A stretch of 64,000 bases of DNA from Bathynomus jamesi (Eukaryota; Arthropoda; Malacostraca; Isopoda; Cirolanidae). This document shows positions 56,286 to 64,000 of this stretch, one piece after another. How positions within the stretch are numbered: the stretch's first letter is position 1; every line of letters starts with the position of its first letter. The translations under genes were made by a program, and so were the position numbers. The notes beneath the pieces were generated by a model. The model did no database searches, was not told the origin of the DNA, and saw only the letters and a program-made list of their open reading frames with translations. The DNA is taken from positions 1 through 64,000 of the forward strand of contig JAJOZX010001079.1 in the NCBI GenBank assembly GCA_023014485.1, in the 5' to 3' direction.

Positions 56286-57082
56286 CAACTATGGCTAAAA
56301 GAGTTGAAACACCTATGATTTGCCTCGAATTTTCGATTTGCTATGTTCCGGAACAAACATTAGGTTATGCAGAAGTTGTATTCGTGGACTAGGTTTGTGA
56401 GGGTGATCACAACGTGTCTAAATTTCATGAGGATTGCATAAGAAGACTGTTTCAGCAAATCTTCAGGTTCCCTTCTACGGTGAGTCACGTTTGCTATTCC
56501 ATTTTTTGGTCATCGGATCAACTAATTCTGTGAACTGAGAGCTAATTAAATTAATGTAAACCCCAAGTTTTGTCTCGACTTAAGTCTCGCAGGATAGTTT
56601 AAAGGAGCAAACTGATGAATTAATCCTTTTCTTCAGACGTGATCAGAATGGACCCCAGATCATCGCCAGAAACTCGGTCAGCCATCCTTGCCCTTCATCA
56701 AGAAGGCCTGAGCAGTAGTCAGATTGCTGCCAGAGGTTACGCCAGTCGTATTATTGTCTCCACAGTTCTTAAAAGGTGGCAGAAAACAGGTGGTTGTAAA
56801 GGAAGAGCACGGCCATGACAGCCAAAAGTCAGCTCATAACGCCAGAATCTCGTTCTGTGTCGATCTAGTCTGCGAGAAAAGACGGCCAGCATTGTGCTCT
56901 TGCAGAAGGAGTGCAAGCATTAATAAGTACAACCAGAAGGCGGTTAGTGAAGAATGACTTGTCATGCAGACCTTCAAAGAAGCCTCTTAGTCGGAAGAAC
57001 ATCCAAAACCGCCTCAAATTTTGTAATAAATGTAAGGACTGGATTGGGGATGACTGGTGTGAAATAATTTTCTCTGACGAAT

Positions 57083-57083
<1 letters not shown>
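56286..57083 (+). mobile_element. Tc1-like element, truncated by (TA)n
   Basis: TA then CAACTATGGCTAAAAGAGTT, GAAACACC is a Tc1-type end. The body breaks off inside the catalytic domain at a TA repeat (57083). No 3' end. Confidence 0.7.
56648..57083 (+). pseudogene. Tc1-like transposase N-terminal part
   Basis: Starts MDPRSSPETRSAILALHQEG LSSSQIAA (first HTH), then breaks. After frameshifts, TTRRRLVKNDLSCRPSKKPL and SRKNIQNRLKFCNKCKDWIG lead to EIIFSDE, the first catalytic aspartate, where TA repeat replaces the rest. Family function is cut-and-paste at TA. Confidence 0.75.

Positions 57084-57110
<27 letters not shown>
57084..57110. repeat. (TA)n tract
   Basis: TA repeat at the truncation point of the Tc1 element. 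Confidence 0.85.
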
Positions 57111-57113
<3 letters not shown>

Positions 57114-58435
57114 ATTTAAATATATATGCAGTAAGAACCATAACTAATGTTCTGTCCCTTTATTCAGTTAGAGTTCCAAAGTCGAAAATTTCCTAAAGTT
57201 AAAATGCTTCCCTTAACACAGTCAGGAATGAAAACTCACTGTGAAAACAAAAAAGAAATACCAATAAAAACCGTCAATAAATAGCACTGGTTTTACTACA
57301 AGGAAAATATTCTTTTCAATATTAAATAGAAAATCGATGAAGAAAACGTATGTAATACCATTTCTTAATTTATAAAGAACCTAATTTTCATAAAGGACAT
57401 AAAAACAGCTTTTAACAACTGAATGTGACTGGCAAGTGGTACGAGTGTGGGTATCATTCGTTTGGACCACTTGTCAGTCACTTATCCGTTTGCTCAGTTT
57501 TCTGAAATTGCTTTCATTTAGTTGGAAAGAAAAATCAAAAACTTAAAACCAATGACAAGGGTCCATTCTTGCTTATTTTATCACACAACTTGGGTGGCAT
57601 ATTTTTACCGACAAATTTTTTTTAAAGTTTGATGGTTAGGTTAGGTTAGATTAGGTTAAGTAAAGTTACATTAAGTTATGATAGTCGATAAAACTTTGTC
57701 GACGAAGGGGCGATAGTAAAAAAAAATGAAAATCTTAGTGCGAACGCCTGCGTCCTTTTAGCTTGTCGTAAACCAACACAAAAAAAAAAATTCATTGAAA
57801 CCAGTGAATACAAAAAATAAAAACCCTAAAAAAAGTAAAAGTTAAAACACAAAAAACCTTAAAAACTACCCCCCCCTCCTGCTAAAAACAAAATAATAAT
57901 AATAAAAAAAAGGCCCCGCTACCATTCCACAAAATTATAGACAATTGGCAGACTCGCGCCCCTCTTGTTTCGTGAAAATTGAAAAAAGTAGCCGTGCTTC
58001 GCTAATTCTGAGCAATTAAGAATCATCAGGTTCTCTCATCATAGTTCAAATTGCCGTTCTGCACATCAGGGAAATGTACCATTAGAGGACCATTTAAATA
58101 AATGAACAACATTCGAGCAACTGTAATTATTATTACTACACATTTCGGAATCCCCTTTTGTAGGGACAGGAACGGAAAGAACAATATGTGTCTGTATATA
58201 TATATAAGAGAGAGAGAGAAAGAGAGTCTGTTATTGCGATAACAAGTAACTGGGAAATCCCGACTAAATCCCAAGTATAACCAAAGGATCGAACTACCGT
58301 TTAAATGAATTATTTCCCCTTCCTTATCGACTGGAAACATAAACGATGAAAACGTTAAAATTTCTGGAACATAAATAAGAGATTATTGAGAAATGCTAAT
58401 TTCCAAGTTTATATACAGTATAATGTTTCAAGTTC
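57111..58435. other. No gene; TTAGG-like stretch at 57632-57660
   Basis: GGTTAGGTTAGGTTAGATTA followed by GGTTAAG is a short telomere-like repeat. Otherwise AT-rich with poly-A runs and a (GA)n tract at about 58206-58226. Confidence 0.45.
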
Positions 58436-58661
58436 CAGTGGCGGCTCGTGACTAAAAATTCTAGGGGTGCTGTCTCTAAGAATGGGTTGAAATAATTACT
58501 GAAATAAAAGGATGAGCATTGAGCAATGAATAAAAATTTCAAAAGTTATTGAAAAAGTTATTCAGTGAGCTCATCCTTATATTGTTCTTGATTATTTCAA
58601 TTGTAAATAAAAAATTTAGGGGTACTGCAGTTCCGCAGTGCCTACCGACGAGCCGCCACTG
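58436..58661. mobile_element. hAT-like MITE (CAGTGGCGGCTCGT ends)
   Basis: Ends CAGTGGCGGCTCGT and ACGAGCCGCCACTG are perfect complements. GTTTCAA occurs next to both ends (one shifted by a few bases), a likely decayed 8-bp duplication. Confidence 0.75.
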
Positions 58662-58723
58662 GTTTCAACTAATCTGTAAATGGCGGAAAGCATGAAAACA
58701 TTTGGTTCTTAGAGATTACCATT

Positions 58724-58726
<3 letters not shown>

Positions 58727-58769
<43 letters not shown>
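58727..58769. repeat. (CT)n microsatellite
   Basis: CT repeat with one TTT interruption. Confidence 0.9.
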
Positions 58770-58771
<2 letters not shown>

Positions 58772-59237
58772 GAATAATGTATATGATATTTTAAAACTTT
58801 AATATATACATACAAAACGAAGCATTTTCCATAATTCTAAAACTGCACTTCATAGGCAGTTTTGGGGCTTGGGACAGCTGTGACTTTTCAGATACAAAAT
58901 AAACTTTTAAACTAAGCGATTGAAGGTCTCCTCTGAGAAATCTTAATGGATTTGGGTGGACTTAGTCTTTACACTTAAGGGATTTGGTCCAATAAAACAT
59001 TTCTTGCATTCAGGGATTCGTAATTGTACCTAAAATATTCAATTTAATCCATAGTGAATCCGCTTTACATAGCTATACTCATAATTAGCCAAATGTAGAG
59101 AGTACTGTATTCCCACACTTGGATAATCCAATACGCGCGAGTTTTGGATAAACAGTATAATTATTTTGATATAAAATAATTCAGGTTTGGGGTATACAGG
59201 GTTCCTATATTCCCCTTTTTTGGTCCAACTCTTTAAT
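58770..59237. other. No supported feature
   Basis: AT-rich sequence upstream of a LINE fragment. Confidence 0.4.
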
Positions 59238-59503
59238 CCAAGGTTAATCGGTATTCTCAGTCCTTCATTTACTCAACCGGCCAATTCTGGTACAACCTTC
59301 CTCAATCCATCTTTCCCCTTATCTATGACCTTCAATCTTTCAAAAGCAGGATGTCAAAGCATCTCGAAAACTTTGGACCTTTGTTTCGGCTATCTTCTTC
59401 TATGTGGAGGGTGGGGCACGTTTTTGCGGGTGTTCGCCCTTGGCTATTCCTTCTTTTACACAAAAAGAATGTAATTATTAGAGAGTCGTACAATCTCTAA
59501 AAC
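59238..59503 (+). pseudogene. LINE reverse transcriptase C-terminal end
   Basis: The meaningful frame reads FIYSTGQFWYNLPQSIFPLI then YDLQSFKSRMSKHLE, the conserved C-terminal FWNSLP motif of arthropod LINE proteins, followed by VFAGVRPWLFLLLHKK. The overlapping longer open frame starting at 59187 is a shifted reading. The DNA end GTGTTCGCCCTTGGC matches the LINE tails at 38328 and 39490. Confidence 0.7.
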
Positions 59504-60117
59504 CAGAAGAATTAACAGGCAAAAACTTATTAACATTATCATTTTTAACATTCGTGTTTGTTTCCCAACTTCAAAATCTGTCAACTTCATTATAAACAGA
59601 AAACTAAGTTTCTGTACAAAATGTTAACAATTAGTGGGTCCATACAACCAGACTAACAACATTTAATCGACGTAACATAAATAAAAGCAGTTATGTGTTA
59701 GATTAAGTTCGGGATTACGATATCTGATCGACTTGATATTTTATTCGATAAGTATATTGTGGGTTAGATTAAGTTAAGTTAGGTTAACATAAGTTAGTTT
59801 TTTAGTGTTGATATTATGGTCTTGTCGATCCGGTAAATATAGGTCCGATTAAGTTAGATTAGGTTAAGTTAACACAAGTTCAATTACGTTAGGTTAGGTT
59901 AAATTAATTTTTTAGTTGATACTATATCTCGTCCATCCACCAAATGGTCATAGGTCCCATACAACCGTTTTGTTGCTTATTGGAACAAATTTGTTAAGGA
60001 ATCTTCAAGGATGCGTAAAATTTGGGTTTCTTTTTTAACCATTAGTCATTTATTATTCAAAGAGTAGGACCAGATCCAAATCCAGATCTAAGTCCAAATC
60101 CGAACCAAACCATATTT
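59504..60117. other. No gene; degenerate TTAGG-like repeats 59700-59915
   Basis: AGATTAAGTTAAGTTAGGTT and GTTAGGTTAGGTTAAATTAA recur in a diverged array. No ORF recognised. Confidence 0.45.
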
Positions 60118-60260
60118 CAAAACTTTTGCCAGTGCCCGTAATTCAACGGTTACTGGTTAACACTGTTTCCCCTATAATCAAAGTAAAGATACTGAAGTCT
60201 GGGACTCGATTTCCGATGGCACGACGAATGATGATAATCCGGGAGTTAGTTAGCAGAGCT
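60118..60260 (+). repeat. Possible tRNA-derived SINE fragment
   Basis: AATTCAACGGTTACTGGTTA may be a decayed A box and GGGACTCGATTTCC a B box. No second copy in the window. Confidence 0.3.
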
Positions 60261-61021
60261 GGCCGCGTTAGTTAGCCTGAATACTGTGCCAGTTTCTGGC
60301 ACTCCTCAGTAATTATACGCAACTCTGGTAAAATTTACGACCCGACAAATTTAATGAAAGTGATGCGAGAATGTTATCGCGCGCAATTCCTTTTAAACAA
60401 AATGCAAAATAATTATAGGATGCATATAAATTCGCGCAATTCAGACTTTTAAACAAAAAATGCAATCGTGATAACGTAAGAACAAAGAAACGTCAATAAA
60501 TATTACCCATAAAAATAAAAATAGTTATTTTGTGTTAATGTAATCGTACTGATAAATGACTTAATGAAAAAATGGAATTTGAAAATTTGTGTTTTGTAAT
60601 AATTTGAAATTTATGAAGAGAGAATATAAAAATGAAGATTTCAAGCAAAAGATAAATATTCTATAATATATATTTTACTCGTTTACAAAAGTGTATGCGT
60701 ATAGACAGTACAGGTATCGACTTCTCGTCTTTAAAGTTTTTCTATCTGGGTGTATTACTGTAGATGCTCCCAGGCAGCAGTTCCTTCGCAGAAGAGATTT
60801 GCTATTTATTTGACGCGTACAGTTACACAGGTTCTAGAAAAAATATCTTTTGAGTTCCTTTACTTATTTCATACATAGTATGTTTACATTGTAAGTAGCC
60901 CAGAAGATATTAAATACGAATGAATACTGAATAGATATACTCTGTTTATACACTATGCAGCATAATGCAGTTGCCCTTGCTCACTCAAATATACAGTATT
61001 TTCTGTGTTTCGGACGCTTGT

Positions 61022-61026
<5 letters not shown>
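60261..61026. other. No supported feature
   Basis: AT-rich; no ORF, TIR or tandem structure recognised. Confidence 0.4.

Positions 61027-61058
<32 letters not shown>
61027..61058. repeat. (TA)n microsatellite
   Basis: Pure TA repeat. Confidence 0.95.
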
Positions 61059-61059
61059 C

Positions 61060-61672
61060 TGAATGATTTTTTTTAGGTGGAAACCTTAGGCGTACAAGAA
61101 AAGGTAGGACAAGTCCATAAATGAATATTTAATCACTCAAACCTTTAGACATGACCTGAACCATTATCAGTTCTAATTTTTTTAAAAGATGAGAATTATA
61201 CGAACTGTAATAATTCTACAAGTTGCAAAATAATTATTCAAGGGAACAAATGGGATAAAACATTAAATAAATAAAACTTATCAATAACAATGTTAAAATA
61301 TGTTAAAAATAAGGAGGCAGATACTAAAGGGTTATAAACGTTAAAAATAAACATTAAAGTGATATTAAAAACTTTTTGAAGCGGTTTCTGGTACATATTA
61401 TTGTCACAGGTACTATTATAAAACAGGGAAGACTTTCCTACAGTAAGAGGTAATGGCGGTTGGTAGTTAGTTAGATTGTCGAAAAATACAGTATATATAG
61501 CTTATGTAAAGCAGTGGCTTATTTTTAAAAAAATAATTTGTTTCCAGAAGGGGTAGGTCCTGTCTGTTAGTTCTGGAAAGTATTGTGAAATTTTATGAGC
61601 TAAATGGATGGTCCATTTGATGAGTGTGAGAGTGGATGCGTGAGCTGGATGGGTTAGTGAGTATTTTTATTG
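61060..61672 (-). mobile_element. Penelope-like or LINE 3' fragment (candidate)
   Basis: On the minus strand, 61672-61500 is open with IKWTIHLAHKISQYFPELTD then RTYPFWKQ, which looks like former coding sequence I cannot place. Further on, AACTGATAATGGTTCAGGTC, TAAAGGTTTGAGTGATTAAA and TATTCATTTATGGAC resemble the layout of the other Penelope-like ends here. It finishes at the (TA)n tract. Confidence 0.35.
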
Positions 61673-62153
61673 ACTTTTTTATTGTGGCCTTTAATCATCG
61701 ATGCGAATTTGTAGTTGGCGAGAGGTCATACTAACATATCAAGGTAAAATTCCTAATACACATTTTAAAAGCTAAAACAATAGGCCAAGTCATCTTTAAC
61801 GAATCTAAAAATATACGAATTGGCATCGATTTCTCGGGAAAACTATTATTCTAAGTTTGTTATTATTTTTAAAACATTTTCAAAAGTTATTGGTAGAAAA
61901 AGATAATAAATTGTGATTCAAGTCTATATGCTAAATGGTTTAATGGGAACATAACCCATTTTATTTGGAAGATCATGGTTAAGACTGGTAAAAAAGTTAT
62001 TAGCAATAGGAAATTATTTATTGCTCTCAAGTTCCTCTCATATTATGCCTTTCTTACAAAATTTTGCATTGTAAATTATTATTACTACTACTACTACTTG
62101 CCATTTTCACTTCTCTCGTGTAATAAATAAACAGAATCCTATCAATTTTGCCT
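61673..62153. other. No supported feature
   Basis: AT-rich sequence. Confidence 0.4.
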
Positions 62154-62320
62154 AAAAAGCTTCCATGCTTTTAACGGCATATTCAGATAAGAACATTGTG
62201 AATATATTAATGTTATATCGGATATCTAAATTGTAGAGAAAAATATTGAAAAATATTGTAGAACTCTGTCGCTTGTTCTTTCCTGAATAAGGTTTTGTTT
62301 GTTTTCTTACAAGTTTTAGT
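62154..62320 (+). repeat. Dispersed repeat, copy 2
   Basis: AAAAAGCTTCCATGCTTTTA, ACGGCATATTCAGATAAGAA and CCTGAATAAGGTTTTG align with 10011-10190, with several internal deletions. Confidence 0.6.
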
Positions 62321-62424
62321 CGAGAGTTTCAAAGATTTTGTATACTTTTTTAACTTTAAAAATCGAATAAAATTTCGGTTGTATAATTTAAAGCTTTAAA
62401 GAGATGATGATTTATATGAATATA

Positions 62425-62510
62425 CAGGGTGGTAAAAAAAAAGGTTTCCCCCCAAAAAAATAATGTGGATTAAATTATTATTTTTGGGACCACCCTTTTG
62501 GATCATCCTG
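62425..62510. mobile_element. Very short mariner-type MITE (candidate)
   Basis: TA-CAGGGTGGT at left and GATCATCCTG-TA at right, with an inner inverted pair CCCCAAAAAAATAAT / ATTATTTTTGGGA. About 86 bases. Confidence 0.4.
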
Positions 62511-63590
62511 TAATTAACAGATCATTATTTACTATGAACTTTTAAGAAACTGAAGTCATAATCTGTTGGGATTGTAAAATTGGGGTTAATTAATAATATG
62601 ATTTATGATAAGAATTTTTGTAACAAATAAAACAAAAAGTTAGGTTTAATAGATAGATTATAAAATTAGGAAATAGGCCTCAGAGGACTACATAACTTTT
62701 AGCACGAAACAGAAGAAACAGGTTTCGTTGCGTTCATACTTGTCATCTTGTGCAGCTAATCATAAATCAGTTTAATAGCCACGTGATATAACGACTTATT
62801 TTTCGCCCAATCATGTTTTAAAAAACAGTTTTCGGACGGTATTGGATATATATAATAAAAAAATTTAATACGGTTATATAGGCCAAATAAGTTAGTTAAA
62901 TAATGTAAAATGATTAGGAAATTATAAAAAACTTAAATGATGTACTAACTAGTGTTTCTAAGTTTTAGATTCAGTGAAGATTGGACTAAAGATTATGTGT
63001 AAAGCGCGAATGAAACAATGAACCTTTCTTCTCGAGGGCGAGACGGAGTGCACAAATTTCTGGAAGTGAGTGGAGACGAACTAGTCACAGGAGGAGGTTG
63101 TACAACAGTCAATTAGAAATTCCTGTTATTTTTATTTTAATGTCCATTATGCCTGTGGGAATTAGGGCCCACTTTTAAGATAAATTCATAACAGTAAATT
63201 AAATTCAATTCTCTCCTAAGGCTAAGGGAGACTTATTCGTCTCCTACTAGGCCATATTTTTCCATTTCCTTAGACCTACTTGAATTTTGATCAAAATTTC
63301 TTCTCCTTTATTAACTGTAAGTAAAATTTAATTTAACTTGTGAGAAGCATAAGATTAAAAGTATGAAAATAACTGTTTCATAATAAAACTAAATTTATAT
63401 TTGTGTTTAAAGGTTAAAAACGTGAGTATTTTTATGACAAGATTTAGAGGCAAATTCCGAAATTACTATAACGATAAACAATATTAGTTCCTCAGTTGAA
63501 GTTGTAAATAAGTGTAAATAAAAGTGTAAATAAAACTAAAGTGTAAATAAAACTAATACTACAAAGTAAAAGGTTAGTCATTAAGCTAGG
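62511..63590. other. No supported gene
   Basis: AT-rich sequence without domain, TIR or tandem structure that I can name. AAGTGTAAATAAAACTAA is repeated at 63520-63560. Confidence 0.4.
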
Positions 63591-63660
63591 GGGTCTGGGG
63601 TGAGCGGTAGCTCCCCCAGCAGGGTCAGGGGCGGAGCCCCGGAAGCCAACGCATTTTAGC
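63591..63660. repeat. GC-rich interspersed fragment
   Basis: GGGGGTCTGGGGTGAGCGGT then CAGGGGCGGAGCCCCGGAAG is much GC-richer than its surroundings and has short inverted pairs (GGGGC/GCCCC). It may be part of a dispersed repeat. Confidence 0.35.
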
Positions 63661-63884
63661 TTTCCCAAACAGCATTTTATAACATTTTGGCAGAAATTAT
63701 TTAACATTCTTTATACTCACTAATGACAATTATCTAAAAATAAACTAATTTTTCATCAAAAAATAAATATTGAAACGACCACTGCTTGTGATACTACCTA
63801 TATTTTTCTATAACATCCTGAAAAAAATTAAAAAAAAATTTAGATATAAATAAATTTCTACCGACTGTTAAATATTTGTTAAAA

Positions 63885-63963
63885 ACAAACGGTTCGGTGA
63901 TCGAATCAAAATTTAACAACTGGTTCGGGCGAACCGGACCGAACCGGTCCCAGCACACCCCTG
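63885..63963 (-). mobile_element. hAT-type terminus with GGTTCGG repeats
   Basis: Read inward from 63963: CAGGGGTGTGCTGGGACCGG then TTCGGTCCGGTTCGCCCGAA. A CAGGG-type hAT end with GGTTCGG subterminal repeats. The opposite end was not found in the window. Confidence 0.55.
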
Positions 63964-64000
63964 GATTAAGGATACTATGGATCCGGATGTTCCCTAATCA

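Noticed and set aside
59187..59474. 95-residue open frame as a protein
   Set aside because: It overlaps the true LINE frame (FWYNLPQSIF) in a shifted reading.

Overview
This 64 kb window looks like transposon-saturated intergenic or intronic DNA from an invertebrate, most likely an arthropod. A decapod crustacean is my best guess, from the very heavy (TA)n/(GA)n/(CA)n microsatellite load, the style of the mariner, LINE and SINE relatives, and TTAGG-like motifs; the species cannot be fixed from the sequence. I found no convincing host gene: every recognisable coding stretch belongs to a mobile element, and almost all are broken.

Layout. 1-7 kb: the 3' half of a DD41D mariner, a deleted hAT element with ATCCGC subterminal repeats, an inverted tandem array of five tRNA-headed SINE units, and several hAT-type elements (one nested). 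7-17 kb: SINEs, microsatellites and a dead Tc1 element (11.6-13.2 kb). 17-32.7 kb: foldback elements, a mirror-image mariner (20.1-21.0 kb), two decayed repetitive ORFs, and a nested block (30.0-32.7 kb) holding the only intact-looking transposase, a 350-residue DD41D mariner protein at 30623-31675. 32.7-46.4 kb: LINE fragments, a second copy of the ATCCGC hAT element, an LTR-like noncoding block, hAT MITEs and four more foldbacks. 46.8-54.3 kb: six mariner-type elements separated by (TA)n tracts, several of them inverted half-elements. 54-64 kb: sparse, AT-rich, with a truncated Tc1 element, LINE fragments and hAT ends.

Four patterns stand out. (1) A family of foldback elements has a shared inner core rich in TTAGGTTA-like sequence, outer arms that differ between copies but mirror each other within a copy, ends of the form GGATC/GATCC or GGTAC/GTACC, and 8-bp target duplications. 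(2) Several mariners survive as mirror-image half-elements: two inverted copies of the 3' half or of the 5' half, flanked by TA. (3) Element ends repeatedly abut (TA)n tracts, so these behave as hubs for insertion or for repeat growth. (4) One SINE family carries a 5S rRNA-like head plus a tRNA-like B box. Another, with two tRNA-like units, shares its 3' tail with a LINE found in the same window.

All calls were made by eye; family names rest on remembered motifs, not on searches.
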